Assembly: GCF_026213295.1 (NCBI RefSeq)
Contig: NC_079428.1
Location: forward strand, 8,416,872-8,480,871
Reading direction: 5' to 3'
Length of the DNA stretch: 64,000 bases
Origin: Gadus chalcogrammus
Taxonomy: Eukaryota > Chordata > Actinopteri > Gadiformes > Gadidae
The number at the start of each line of letters is the position of its first letter. The stretch's first letter is position 1. The notes under the pieces were generated by a model. The model worked only from the letters and a program-made list of their open reading frames with translations, was not told the DNA's origin and did not search any database. Shown here one piece after another: positions 1-16,204 of this stretch. The position numbers were made by a program, and so were the translations under genes.

Positions 1-1656
<1,656 letters not shown>

Positions 1657-1668
<12 letters not shown>

Positions 1669-2072
1669 AGACACACACACCTAGCAGACATACACACACA
1701 GACACATACACACTGCATGACCTGGACGCATAGAGACACACACACATAGCAGGCATACACACACAGACACATACACACTGCATGACCTGGACGCATAGAG
1801 ACACACACACATAGCAGACATACACACACAGACACATGCACACTGCATGACCTGGACGCATAGAGACACACACATAGCAGACATACACACACAGACACAT
1901 ACACACTGCATGACCTGGACAAATAGAGACACACACACATAGCAGACATACACACACAGACACATACACACTGCATGACCTGGACGCATAGAGACACACA
2001 CACATAGCAGACGTACACACACAGACATACACACAGCATGATCTGAATACATAGAGACACACACACAATTGC
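1657..2072. repeat. 65-bp minisatellite starting at the dnah2 stop codon
   Basis: Six to seven head-to-tail copies of 62-65 bp start at 1657, 1722, 1787, 1852, 1915, 1980 and 2042. The first copy contains the last codons of dnah2, CTGGACTCATAG; later copies read CTGGACGCATAG or CTGGACAAATAG, and the last is degenerate. The remainder of each unit is CA-rich, with a constant TAGCAGACAT-like core. Confidence 0.93.
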
Positions 2073-2368
2073 ATAATCGGTTATTATATATTCATCGTTA
2101 TCGATCACATCAACTATTTATTACGTTAGTCATCCATAAACATACACACAGTTACATAAACGACATTACACAGACAAACGTATATATTTGTATGTAGATA
2201 TTCACATACACACAGGGCCATATGTATGTGGGCTTGTTTTGAGACGTGTACCAAGTGCCTTCTATTTCTATGGTTCTGTATTGGTTACAACGTGTATTTC
2301 TAAGTTACCGTATTAATGGTGGTCATGGGCAGCAGCTGCGTGAGCTGTAAGTATCTAAATGAGTGCTG

Positions 2369-2374
2369 AATAAA
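2369..2374 (+). promoter_or_regulatory. Poly(A) signal AATAAA, likely dnah2 3' end
   Basis: The hexamer lies about 700 bases after the dnah2 stop codon, with cleavage expected 10-30 bases on. The 3' UTR would include the 65-bp minisatellite at 1657-2072. No nearer AATAAA was seen after the stop. Confidence 0.5.
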
Positions 2375-2509
2375 AACACTGTTCCACACCTGGGCTCCCT
2401 CTGGGACAAGAGTGACTCATTCTCTGACACATTGAGGTTGTCTCTCTCTCTCTTCACCTCTAGCTGTGGCTGGACCTCACCCTCTCACACCCTCTCCCTC
2501 TCTATATTC

Positions 2510-3640
2510 CTCCCTCTACCCCTCTCCCCCCCTCCACATCCCTATGTCTCTCTATCTCTCACCCTCCACATCCCTATGTCTCTATCTCTCACCCTCCACA
2601 TCCCTATGTCTCTCTATCTCTCACCCTCCACATCCCTATGTCTCTATCTCTCACCCTCCACATCCCTATGTCTCTCTATCTCTCACCCTCCACATCCCTA
2701 TGTCTCTCTATCTCTCACCCTCCACATCCCTATGTCTCTATCTCTCACCCTCCACATCCCTATGTCTCTCTATCTCTCACCCTCCACATCCCTATGTCTC
2801 TCTATCTCTCACCCTCCACATCCCTATGTCTCTCTATCTCTCACCCTCCACATCCCTATGTCTCTCTATCTCTCACCCTCCACATCCCTATGTCTCTCTA
2901 TCTCTCACCCTCCACATCCCTATGTCTCTCTATCTCTCACCCTCCACATCCCTATGTCTCTCTATCTCTCACCCTCTCCCTCCCTCCACATCCCTATGTC
3001 TCTCTATCTCTCACCCTCTCCCTCCCTCCACATCCCTATGTCTCTCTATCTCTCACCCTCTCCCTCCCTCCACATCCCTATGTCTCTCTATCTCTCACCC
3101 TCTCCCTCCCTTCACATCCCTATGTCTCTCTATCTCTCACCCTCTCCCTCTCTTCACATCCCTATGTCTCTATCTCTCACCCTCTCCCTCCCTCCACATC
3201 CCTATGTCTCTCTATCTCTCACCCTCTCCCTCCCTCCACATCCCTATGTCTCTATCTCTCACCCTCTCCCTCCCTCCACATCCCTATGTCTCTCTATCTC
3301 TCACCCTCCCTCCACATCCCTATGTCTCTATCTCTCACCCTCTCCCTCCCTTCACATCCCTATGTCTCTCTATCTCTCACCCTCTCCCTCTCTTCACATC
3401 CCTATGTCTCTATCTCTCACCCTCTCCCTCCCTCCACATCCCTATGTCTCTCTATCTCTCACCCTCTCCCTCCCTCCACATCCCTATGTCTCTATCTCTC
3501 ACCCTCTCCCTCCCTCCACATCCCTATGTCTCTATCTCTCACCCTCCCTCCACATCCCTATGTCTCTATCTCTCACCCTCTCCCTCCCTTCACATCCCTA
3601 TGTCTCTCTATCTCTCACCCTCTCCCTCCCTCTACACCAG
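2510..3640. repeat. CT-rich minisatellite, 30-42 bp units
   Basis: More than 30 copies of a unit built on CCACATCCCTATGTCTCTCT and ATCTCTCACCCTC. Two length classes differ by an extra CTCCCTCC block: short units fill about 2540-2970 and longer ones dominate after 2970. Open frames through it encode repeats only and are not taken as genes. Confidence 0.95.
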
Positions 3641-3748
3641 CATGTCCCTCCCTCTCTCTGTTCTCTTGTCAGGCGACACTTAAGAAGCTTTATTCACTTC
3701 CTCTTTGCATCACTCTTTCCATTCTGACCCCTTTTTAGTTTCTGTTCT

Positions 3749-3861
<113 letters not shown>

Positions 3862-4029
3862 CACTGTTATGTACTACGTCATTTTACAGGGAACTTTGTT
3901 TTGTTTGAGCTTTGTATCGGGTCACTGCCAGTATCTGTGTGTCTTAAATGCTTTGCATTGGGTTTAGTTGTGCGGCCGTGTGCGTGTTGTTTTGTTTCCA
4001 TGGGTGTGGGTTTCATATTGACAGTATTC

Positions 4030-5460
4030 AGTATAGTGTGGCATGCAGTAGAATGGTGAGAGGTATAGTGTTAGGAAGTTTTGTAGTGTTAGCATGTTGT
4101 GTAGTATAATGTTAGTATGTTGCGTAGTATAGTGTTCGAATGTTGTGTAGTAGAGTGTTAGTATGTTGAGTAGTAGAGTGTTAGCATGTTGAGTAGTAGA
4201 GTGTTAGTATGTTGAGTAGTAGAGTGTTAGAATGTTGTGTAGTATAGTGTTAGTATGTTGTGTAGTAGAGTGTTAGAATGTTGTGTAGTAGAGTGTTAGT
4301 ATGTTGAGTATCATAGTTTTATCATGTTGTGAAGTATTAGTATGTCGTGTAGTATAGTGTTAGTATGTTGTGTAGTAGTGTTAGTATGTTGTGTAGTAGT
4401 GTTAGTATGTTGTGTAGTAGAGTGCTAGAATGTTGAGTATTATGGTTTTATCATGTTGTGAAGTATAAGTATGTTGTGTAGTATAGTGTAAGTATGTTGT
4501 GTAGTATAGTGTTAGTATGTTGTGTAGTATAGTGTTAGTATGTTGTGTAGTATAGTTTTAGTATGTTGTGTAGTATAGTGTAAGTATGTTGTGTAGTATA
4601 GTGTTAGTATGTTGTGTAGTAGTGTTGTCCTGTGTTATCACGTGTAGAATAGTATTAGTATGGTGTAAGTATGTATATGTAGTATCTTATTAAATATAGT
4701 GATAACATGTAGTGTAGTATGGAGTTAGGATGTTGTGTAGTATATTGTTATCATAGTGTAGTATGCTATGTATTATGTTGTGTAGTATGTTATGTGGTAT
4801 AGTATTAGTAGGTTGTGTAGTATAGTGTATCATGTTGTAAAGTACAGTGCTGTCATTTTGTGTAGTATGTGTTAGAAAAGTATATGTAATATGTTATGTA
4901 CAACGTAGTATAGTGATATCATGTTGTGAAGTTTAGTAGTAGTATTGTATTATTGTGTTTGTATGTTGAGTAGTACAGTGTTAGTATGTTGAGAAGTATA
5001 GTGTTAGTATGTTGTGTAGTATAGTGTTATGTTGTGCAGTGTTAATATGTTGTGTAGTATAGTGTTATGTTGTGCAGTGTTAATATGTTGTGTAGTATAG
5101 TCTTATGTTGTGCAGTGTTAATATGTTATGTAGTATATTGTTATTTTGTGAAGTATTATAGTGAAAGTATGTTGGGTAGTATAAGGTTAGTATATTGTGT
5201 ACTATAGTGTTAGTACGTAAGTAGTATAGTGTAAGTATGTTGTGTAGGGCTGGTATGCTGGGTAGTATAATGTTATCATGTTGTGAAGTGTTAGTATGTG
5301 GTGAAGTATAGTGTGAGTATGTTGTCTAGGGCTGGTATGCTGCTATGTGGTGAAGTATAGTGTTGGTATGTTGTGTAGTGCAGCGTAAGTGTGCTTTGGA
5401 GTATAGCATATTGTGTGTAGTAAAGTAATAGTATTGTGTAGAATAGTGTTAGAATGTTGT
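4030..5460. repeat. Degenerate 22-23-bp minisatellite (GTTAGTATGTTGTGTAGTAT type)
   Basis: About 1.4 kb of diverged tandem copies. Copies vary by substitution (GAGTAG/TGTAGT) and small indels, and the array decays toward both ends. The + strand is G/T/A-rich and very poor in C. No open frame of note is present. Confidence 0.93.
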
Positions 5461-6096
5461 TTGGTATTTTATCAAAAAAAAAATCTCAATAAGTAGAACT
5501 TTAAAGTAATTGTAAAAATATGACATTTAAATGCCTTCATATATATAGCTTAATATTGTTCACATTTGGTTGAAACTATGGAAGATTAAGAATGTGAGAC
5601 TTTGTGACACGGGAAATTGCAAACGCAACAACTTGCGTACAAAACACACACAAGAAAAACAGTATTATTCAAGGTGGCACAAAAGGACATTTTTATGCAA
5701 ATGCTTTTCCCCTTGTACCGAAAAAGGAGAGCGTGAGAGGGTGTGTGTCTGTGTGTGTGTGGGGGGGGGGTTAACGTATTCAAACAAATGAATTTTAATG
5801 AAGCATCTCAGGCAAGACGTTAGGAGAGAGAACGAGAGAGAGAGACATGAAGTGAAGGAGAGAGAGGTCCCAAACTCCTCCAGCGAAGGGAACTAAGTCC
5901 CAACTCTCACTTTTGAAGAGAGGAAAGAAAACAGGAGGGGAGGGCCAGGGAGGGAAGAGAATAGTCCGGTAATGAGAGAGGTGGTGCTGAGTGGCGGACT
6001 GGGGGAGTTCAAGGTTGTATTCAGGCCGAAGGAGGGAATTTGGCTCTCATAGACCCCCACAGACTTCCTCTGGTTTAAGAGTGTCCAGCCCACGGC

Positions 6097-6229
<133 letters not shown>

Positions 6230-7399
6230 TGTGCTGAATTGAATTTCTAATTAGCATACTCTCCGAATTGTTTGTCACAATAAAGTGAAGGCAAAACAAG
6301 GCCTGATTGAGCTGTATGGTGGTGTGGGAAGGGGGGGGGGGGGTCAGATGAACTGTAATGTATGTGAGCCGAGACAGGATAGGCCTATATTAAGAAGTTA
6401 CCCAACACAGTATTTAAATCAGCAAATTGGCAGAAAGGGTGGTCCTTCGTTGCTTTCTGTTAATTTGTGGATTGGCCAAGACTGGTGAAATAGTCAAAAT
6501 AAAATGTAGGATCTACAAACCATTAAATAGTCAACATTTGCTTTGGTTTTAATTTGTTTATTAATACCTAGTTCGTTATTTAAGGGATTTTTTAGAAGAA
6601 AGGGGGCAGTTTTTATTGTATTAAGAATTAAAATGTCATACTCGTTCAAATTGCTTGGGTTTTCCCTTGCATTTAAGAGGTGTTGGTATTGGAATTCAGC
6701 AGCAAACCACCAACTGTCCAGACTGACAGACCCCATTCCGAGGCTTTATGGTGGTTTACAATATTCCTTTATGTCAGTGTATTGAATCGAACTACATGGA
6801 GTAATGGAAGAATCAAAATGACTTTTATTACATCTTATTGTACACAAGAGTTAAATCCTTAGGCTTGTTTCCTCAACAGTCACATAGCAGCAACAATACA
6901 AGATAAAGTAAATAAAGATAAGTAAAATAAGTAGTAGCATGGATCAGAATAATAAATAATAATACAATAAATTAAAGTTAGTAATAAGAGAAACTGAAGG
7001 AATGGTAATACATAATAAGTAATGAGGTGTACACGTCTGTCCCCACTATCATCAAACTTTCCTAAAACTAGACACTTTCCACCTCTATAAGCCCAACCAT
7101 TATGTAGGGCTTACCTGACCTGAAAAGTATGTGTCTGTATTATCTCTCCGTCAAACAGAAACGGATTAGTTTTTATCTATGGATTTTTATTTTTTGGGGG
7201 TTGGGACGACGACTAATAAAGGAATTGGGCAGGGCTGACAGTAGCACCAGGGAGGCGGGGTAGGCAGTGTGTCCAAGACTCTTGCACCGAAAATAAACCT
7301 GCAAGAGAAGAGAGAGAGGAGGAGGAGGAAGAAGAAGAGAGAGAGAGGGAGGGAGGAGGAAGGGAGAGAGAGAGCCTTTCAACGGGGGACGGAGGGGGA

Positions 7400-7925
7400 A
7401 AAGACTCCGTTTTCAACGGAATAAAAACTGCGCAATTTCTTACGGCAACTCGCTCTGATCGATCCCGTTTGATATCCATGTTAGTCTGGCGGACGGCTTG
7501 GATTATCGCAGCATACGCAGGTTGGACCTAGGCGGTAGCTCTTTATTTTCTACAGATGTGTGGTCTTCAGGCAGCAAAAAAAAGGCTGTGCAATCATTTA
7601 GGAAGGCGATATGACTTGGCAAGATGCAACCTGCAACTGTGATCGTCATACCTGGGCATGGACATGGAAATAACCTCAACGTGTCGGCGGTTTGTCCGGT
7701 TGATCGATCAGGCGTTGCTCGATGCATTGATCCCGATCGTACCCGATATGTTTGAATGATGTTCCCAGACCCAGTGCCTCGTTTTTTTGGAGGGTTTTGG
7801 GGCTGCGTGGCTGAGCGGGCGTCATCCATTGGGAGGGAAGGTGGTCTGCGTTGCACATTTTCACTAGTGCACTATTTTATTTACTACAACTAAGCCTCCC
7901 GAAGGATTTCTGAGATGCATATAAG
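7400..7925 (+). other. Candidate distal non-coding first exon
   Basis: CpG dinucleotides are more frequent here (about 7390-7740) than in the flanks, and a strong donor-like site, ATAAG|GTAAGTAA, follows 7925. There is no convincing coding frame. It could be a far-upstream first exon of kdm6b or of an unknown non-coding RNA. The start is a guess and the call rests on one splice-like site. Confidence 0.2.
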
Positions 7926-10369
7926 GTAAGTAATGACCACCAGTCGTGAGAAACATCCTGAATAGTGCTGTTTTATTAGCAATGCTTTTGTCGGGTATAA
8001 GTATGCGTTACATAATTCTAAATGGACACAAGACGAATTGAATGGGATGTGATAACACGCGCTGTAATGCTGAGAAATAGGTTGACATGCTCAATTTGTA
8101 GTCATTAAGCCACATCACTACTTGTGCGCTGTGGTGACAGATGTGTGTATGTCGCCGTGAACCTCCTAAAGTGTTGTGGATGATGTCATGTGTGTGTGTG
8201 TCCTCTTTACGGGAAACGAGAGTTGAGTGGAGGGTAGCGCCGAGTTGGTGATGTTGCAATCGTGTTGTGATGGTGGAGCCTACGCACTAGCGGTACGAGG
8301 ACTTTAGGTTAACTCCACTGTTGAGGACGTTTATGCGTCAACGTGTGCGGCCGGTCTGTACCGGGTCATTTGAATTAGGCCTCACTATAAGTGGGAACTT
8401 ATGAATGATAAGCGCGGGGGTTGAATGAAACTCCGGGCCTTTCCCCGGCTCCGAGAAGGAGTGTCGCATTTGCCTTGAAGTGAAGTGTCATGTGGTGAAG
8501 TTGTGGCGGGTTCTGTAGGGTTTCCAGGAAGAGGGTTTGAATTTTATTCCCTAGGATTTTTTCTTCTCCCCTTCTCATGTTTTCCATGTACATCCCCGCC
8601 CCTTTAACATTACCTCCGTTCGGCCACCAGGGAGCGCCATAGGACAATATACTGAGGATTAGGAGCCCTAGCCCAACCATTGTAGGAGAGAATCTAAATC
8701 CTAATCATGTGCTGTATGATGTTTTGGCGTATATAGAAAAGTCTGAGTTATTATTGTAGGAGACATAAGGGATCCAAATAACACATCTATATATCTATAT
8801 AATTTCTTTCTTTCTTATTTTTCTTTATAAAGAAGTTATCGCACCATCGACCTGGTACATGTGTAGCAGACACATAATTATGAGTGGCACCTGTGTTTGT
8901 CCAGCGATGACCCCTGTGGAATGGGTCTGGGGTGGACTGAACGGGATATGTTCAAACCATCTTGAATTCCCAAAACAGGGGAGTCCACTGCTTTGCATCT
9001 CTAACAGAACTACGATCGTTTCGGATTATGTCACATGACCACCAGGTGGCGCGATAAACTCAGTCAAACCTAGCCTCGGCTGTGTCTTTTGTCTCCAGAC
9101 GGTTGCTGTTCCTCGACACCATGCCAAACCCATGACTTGATTTAAGAGCAAAAACATTTTAGTGAGCTGTCCCCCCAACATCGTGCTGGGGGTACTGAGG
9201 GTTACACAGTGGCGACTGGTCATTAGGGGCAAGTGGGTCTCGGCCCCTACTACTCTCACAAGAAAATAATATAATAATAATAATAATAATAATGAAAATG
9301 AAAAATAAAAAATACATAAAAAATATAATATAATTTTTTGGATATATATTTATATATTAAAAAAAATATCTCCCCAGAAAGTACTGTAAAATAATAAGTT
9401 TGGCGCTTTTATTTAATTTTTAGTCGACCCTGGCTTGCTTCTTCCGGCTGAGTTCGTCTGGAGGGGCAAGAGGTGCTCTAGCCCCACCAGCCCAATGCAA
9501 TGTGTATTGGACTTGAAACATTGAAATGCACATGCTCAGAGTGTTTCTCTGTTGAAGTGGACGGACGGAAAAATTAGAGGTAAAACGCCTCTTATATGTT
9601 CCCAGTCCCACTGCTGGCCTGCGCCTTGTCGTGGTGGCGAGTGGGCTTTAAACCAATACAGTCCATTCTGAATCTCTTCTTTCACAGCTATTTTCTTTGA
9701 TTTCTTCTCCAGGACGCTGCTTAGGCCTATGGGAGGTGTACTACATGGTAAAATGATATTGGGTTAACTTCTTATAGTAGCTCTAACAGCTGTTTGCAGT
9801 AGCATTTTATTCTGAGGTTTACGGAAGCTTAGTTTAACGTTTAAAAACTATACTTTCATTATTGCAATGTTTTGATGTCAGCAATAAAAGATTAAAAGCT
9901 GCATTAATGTACTTTATTAATTGAATATATATATCTGATACATGGAGAACAGTCACTTAGTTAAAAAAACAATTGAATAGTGTTAAAGTATTTTTTTTTT
10001 TTTGGAAATTACCATTTTTATTTGTAATATATTAGGGCTGTAACTTTTTCCAGAAATAAATTTCAAACAAAATTAAAAAGCCCCATAATTTGTTTGGATG
10101 GATGTCTGTATGCCTGAAAAGCCAGTAGAAACACTACCAAAAGTGAAGGGGTCTACCATTTTTGTTGAATGATTTTGGCAGTTTAGACGCTGTTTAGCGT
10201 ATGACTGCCCTTCACAGGTCAGATGTTGAACTAGATTTTTACATACAGTCCTGTGTTGTGCAGGATAGCCGGGGGCAGGTGGAGTCAACATCTACAAAGA
10301 TCGCCACTACTGTGAAAATAAACGGGTGGCGTCACGTCATTTAAAAGAATAAAAAATATTATCCTAGCC

Positions 10370-10495
10370 CCACCTGTTTTGTACATGTAGAAACACCACT
10401 GTGAGGGTACATCAGCCTAGGGGGTACTCGGTAGGATGTGAATGGTCACAGGGGTACCTGTGTGATGAGTTTGGGAACCACTGGCCTAGTTGAAC
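10370..10495. mobile_element. Fragment of a non-autonomous DNA-transposon-like repeat
   Basis: The phrases GGGGGTACTCGGTAGG and TTGGGAACCACTGGCC resemble the ends of hAT-like non-autonomous repeats common in fish. No termini or target-site duplication could be set. Confidence 0.35.
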
Positions 10496-10896
10496 CATGA
10501 ACATGTATGAACGGCGAGCCCCTTTCTCAATGTAACGGAGTTTACGTTGAGAGCCTGTTATTATGTTACGACTCCAACCACCCAAGACTTTGTATATCGG
10601 TAAATGCCCTTGTCTTTCTCTCTCCCACAGAGAGAAGAAGAGGACTAGAATGTGTGTGCACGAGCCAGCCAGGTTCTCGACTCCACCGGCACCGGATTGA
10701 AGCTGTGCACAACCTCTCGCCTAGAACTGAGGCTCGACATGGCCAGTTCGCCAGGATGGTACATAACAGGTACAGACACCTCAGAGCTGGAAGGATCTGG
10801 GTTTGATCCCCAATATCCATCCTACTTCATGCAGTCTGTGGGCATCCTTAATAACATTTTGCTAACAAAAAGCAACTCTAACAAATAACACACCTA

Positions 10897-10932
10897 TTAG
10901 TTGCTTTGAATGAGCGCATCTGCTAAATGACA
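10897..10932 (+). mobile_element. SINE 3'-tail remnant
   Basis: TTGCTTTGAATGAGCGCATC followed by TGCTAAATGA resembles the conserved tail of several fish tRNA-derived SINEs (TTGGATAAAAGCGTCTGCTAAATGA type). No tRNA-like head is visible nearby. A GTATTTATATAGCACTTTAC motif at about 10960-10980 is another common dispersed-repeat phrase. Confidence 0.5.
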
Positions 10933-12883
10933 CCTGAGGGTGATAACAATAATAGGGTGTATTTATATAGCACTTTACTACACGTCATTCTATACATGAT
11001 ATGCAAGCGTCTACAACCAATGCATTTGTAGCTACAATAAACTCATATATTTTTCATTTGTTCCTCTTATGCTTTGAGGTATTTATTGTTTCCTCATTTT
11101 GTTTATGTGCAGAGTGACAAGGTACTTACTTTGCCCTCTCCACTCCCTGCGGAGGTATGCACCAGTATTACCTGCCCAGGTAAGAAGCCTCCTCGTTTAA
11201 CTGCATTGGTGGCTGGGGCACGCGAATGTGTCGTCAATTCTATTGTTTTTTTTGTTTGTTTCTCTTGGGTTGATGAGTGACACTACATTTCGTGTGTGTG
11301 TTAGTGTGTTGCAATCCCAAGTGTTGTTCCTAGTTATTCTGACGGTCGTTATGCATCAGGCGTATGGCAGATCTTGTGTGTCTGCGCTGAGATCTGTGTA
11401 TTTAATCCGACACACTGTTAAACATAAATGTGCTCCCCTCACACAAGAATTCCCGTTGTTTATACATCATACACTCGTAAAGATCCCCGGTGTATTTACG
11501 CTGTACTGTAGTTAGACGCTGCGTACATGTGAAGCTATGAGTGTGTATATCTTTGGTCGGGCAGCCTAAACCAAGATGTTATGATTAGACAAAGTAAACT
11601 AGCGAGCCAAGCCAACGGAAGGTAAGGGCCGCCGTCGCAAACCGTCAATCTGTCCCACGCTGGATTGTGTAAACACACGCACCTGGGGCCGGCTGAATGA
11701 AAGGTGCAGCACAGAGCAGTTCCCTCAGAAACATGTGCGTACCGAGTGCCATGCTAAATTCCCTAAACGCCAGGCATACGCAGGGCTGGAAGTCGTTGTG
11801 GTGGTGCCAGGACTGCTCTTGGAAGGACAGCTTTAGTGCTATTGCTGTGGAATTATGAAATCTTTTGCAATGTCAAAAATAAATCAATACACTTTTTCTC
11901 TTTGGCCACTTATGATCTTACCTAATAACCGTCCCGTATCTGCCCGTTATGCTTTTAACAGATTTTGTTTGATTTTCTCTTGGCTTTTGTTTCTTTTCTT
12001 CTCAGCCTCATTGGAAATGTTCCTCTCATTGTTTAATTTGAAATGACCGTTACGTTTATGGATGGCACCGGGAGCAAACGGTTGAGGGATGTAGAGCCTA
12101 GTACAACTGTATCATGATGAAGGCCCGCTGGTGCACTCCCTGTCCACCCTCGCTCGGTCTGATGCCCGGGGTCTGGGGATAGCAGCGTCCACGTGGCTCA
12201 TCACTTTCTTGTACACTGCAGTTGTAGAGGCCAACCTTAAAACACAATTTGCGGCGGCAACTGGTTTTCCAAATCTCAGCCCTCTTTTGATTGGATGAGA
12301 GGACAAAGATAATCGTGGTACTGAACGGATTCTCCGTTTGTTGAGAAGTCGAGTAAACTACGGGCGATCCTAGAAGTGTATTGGGTCAATTATGTTGGCT
12401 CACAGTGTTTGAAGCCCTCTCACGTGCGCACAATCTTATAATCTTATGTATAAACTGTAGCATTGTGCTTCAACTAAAAATCTCTGTTTACACAAATTTC
12501 TGACTTTGTCATTGAGCATTCATTTGCGTTCTTTGAGTTCTATGCTTGAAGGAGTGAGTAGCACCTTTGTCGGCCCTGCTAAGATTATCATATGAACTAT
12601 TGACCACCATAGTGGCGTTTTATTTAGTTTTCCAGCCCTTGTGGCTGTTTTGTTTGTAATGTTTGTATTCTATGTGGTGTTGTGTATAATCTATATATTA
12701 TGTGTTAAATACATTGGATATATGTAAGGTTCCATTTGCCCAAACAAAGAAGAAAGGAATTGGATGTAGGGAAGCTGGAGAAGGATTAGGGGCTAAAGAC
12801 TGCCAGCTCTCCTGCTCACTCACTCCATCTTCAGCTCTTTTTCACTTTCTCCTCCTCCCCTGAGTGGGTTAAAGCGTGACATC

Positions 12884-12993
<110 letters not shown>

Positions 12994-13391
12994 AATTTAT
13001 GACCACAGTTTATGAGCCACAGCCAGGGTCACTACGCACTCTGGGATGTGTGCCCAGAGGAGTGGCGGGGGGGGGGGGGGGGCAGTTTCTGGTAGAGGAG
13101 GGGGTGCTGATTTCACTGACTGCTTTACCGTGGGTGTCAGGGTAGCACACAGTTGCACACACACACACACACACACACAGGTACCTTTCAAACATGCCCT
13201 TGCAAAAGCTCCCAGGCAGACCTGACACCCTTTATGTCATTCTTCCATCGACACAGCGGCCACCTCCCTCACCTAGCTAGAACTAGGGTCGCACACACGC
13301 TCTGTCACGCCGCTGCACTCCAATACATTAGCTAATGCCCAATGCCTGAACACCCCTCTTGCACCTTCTGTTTGGCACACACAAGCACACG

Positions 13392-13510
<119 letters not shown>

Positions 13511-14344
13511 GCATCACTCAGCTTTATTACATTTACTAGTCGCCATGACACGCACGGTCGCCAACACTTTCGTGTATGGTAACACACACACGCATGCACA
13601 ATCATACTTTATGTTTATGATGGGAATTATACCTTACTCAAGGGGCCCAAAAACCGTTGGCCATGGTTTGTATAGACAACACGCACTCTCTCGCTCTCTC
13701 TTTCTCAAGGCCTTCATACACTTAAGAACCTTGATGGTGGGCATGGTGCCGATAGCTCTGCCCACACCAACCTGGGCCTGCTGCATGGGGGAAAGAAGGA
13801 GGGGTAGCTGGATGGAAGATGAGAGTGGGTGTAGACTGGGAGGTGGCTGGAACAGGTTTGTGGCAAGATTATAGAAGATTAATGAAGCTACGACGTTTTT
13901 GTTGTCCTCTATTTTCTTGATCATACCAATGCCAACTGATAATACAGTGCACCGTTTTGCTGCGCTGCATGTCATCATGTTGTCTAGGCCGGGTAGTCTA
14001 CGTGTTTGTTTCTAGTATTCTACGCTTTGAGCACTAGCAATCACAATAACCTGTTTTCTTATTTTTCAATAATAAGTATGTGTCGATATTTTTGGACCCT
14101 GTTAAACAAACCTATCGGTCATCCCAAACCCGGCCCAGGGACACCATGTTCAGGAGTGTCATGCGATCTGTCTTGCTATTTATAAAGCTTGAGTATTGTA
14201 GCTTTCCAAGAACGCACCCAATCACACCTGATGGCTGTTCCTGCCTGAGCGAGGAGGAGAGAAATGGAGGCAGTAGACGGCGAGGTGAAGGACCTGGTTC
14301 TAGTCACGCCCAGTTGGTCACCGTGGCAACTCCATCCATCGATT

Positions 14345-14388
<44 letters not shown>

Positions 14389-15076
14389 CTCTCTCGTTCT
14401 CTCCTCCTCTCCATACAGTAAAATTTAGCCTTCATAATAAGCCCTGATGAGGTGCTAGCTTACCATAGCAAATGCACCTCTTGCCTTGTAAACATGACTG
14501 ATTAACCTGGTCCACCAATGCCAGACCAGTACTATTAATACTGATTTGTCAGCCCAGGCCTCAATGCCATGGTCGTCAGGCAACCGGGATTCTAATGGTA
14601 ACTTAAAGTTGAACAAACAGGCTAGACTCTGGGTGGATATTATAGGCATACGGATGACGTGTATTTTCTAAATAATTTGGTTGCGCAGAAGCAAATCAGT
14701 GACGATGGAGAGGAAGAAGGGAGCGTTGGTGATGGGTAGGTGTTAAGGCCATGAGGGCGAGCAGGAAGAGGTGATTCAGGACACTAGGGATGTGAGGAAG
14801 AAGAGGTGTGAACGCGAGGCTGTGATTCTTGTGTTTTTGCGTGGCGCTTCCTCTTCTCTTCTTCCTACATGTTCTTGTTCCACATCCGGACTGAACACGA
14901 ACACGCACACAAACGAGTTGGAGAGCGAAGAAAGAATACGTGCTGAAGGATGGGGGGGATGTTGAAAGAGAGGGCCATTAGGGAGTCATTAAAGAGGGAC
15001 CGAGGCCTGTGGCATGAGGGATGTTTGCTCCTGTGCGGAATCTGGTTTCCTGCTGAACCAGCTCAATGGGTTCATT

Positions 15077-15094
15077 CACACACACACACACACT

Positions 15095-15142
<48 letters not shown>
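15077..15142. repeat. (CA)n-(TG)n composite microsatellite
   Basis: A (CA)n tract is joined through CTCACG to a (TG)n tract, so the element is an inverted repeat able to fold back on itself as well as an alternating purine-pyrimidine tract. Confidence 0.9.
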
Positions 15143-15144
<2 letters not shown>

Positions 15145-15598
15145 AACTTATTCCCCTCATGCACTTATTCACCCTGTCTTTTCAACTGTTCCTATTATCA
15201 ACCATTTCTGCTAAATATGCCATTACTTATTTAGAGACTGGAACATGCTTGCAGACAGACAGCTAGCAGGTCCAGTCCATTTTACACATCCCTGGACCAC
15301 ATTCCTGCTGTATTTAATCTATTTTGGGCAGAAATGTGACATATTAGTGAAGCGAGCTCGCTTCCATGTTTTCATCAAGCTTGTTCAAAGGAAAGACATG
15401 TTAGCTGTTGATAGTATGATGCGGGGCGTCAGGTAGGGGCCATACTCACTATATTGAAGAAGCATAATCCCAACAGCTTCACACTCAACCTGCCATCCTC
15501 AAGTGTGTGTGAGTGCGTGTGTGTGTGTGTGTGTGTTTGTGTGTCGTGTAACATTTAGGTTATGTATTGCATGCCTCACCACACACTGACTGATCCTC

Positions 15599-15730
<132 letters not shown>

Positions 15731-16061
15731 CGTTGTAACCAGAGAGCAGGGGTCTAGCACGAGGTCAGGGTGAGTGGGGGGTGCACAGGTGTATCAACAC
15801 AACCATAACAATAAGGAGGTAGAGAATGGGGGGGGTGGGGCAGGTGACAGTTGAGGGTTCAGACCGTGTGGTGGAGGTGTGTGTGTGTTAGTCTAAGGTG
15901 TGCGTGATGTGGTAAGTAGAACAGACGGGAAGAACAAAGTGGTTTGGAAGGAGCTTGGTTGTGGTTGCCATGGGCAACGGCAATGGTTAGCATGCTTCAA
16001 ATGGCCATGCTTGAGTGTGGCTGGCAGACAGACAGACATCCTCACTGCACCCTGACAGGAT

Positions 16062-16204
<143 letters not shown>

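Noticed and set aside
2363..3738. Three overlapping long + strand open frames of 366-454 codons
   Set aside because: They run through the CT-rich minisatellite in all three frames and encode only the repeat; unit lengths happen to avoid stops.
7503..7864. A - strand coding gene of about 117 codons
   Set aside because: No family resemblance, no splice support, and composition like the surrounding spacer.
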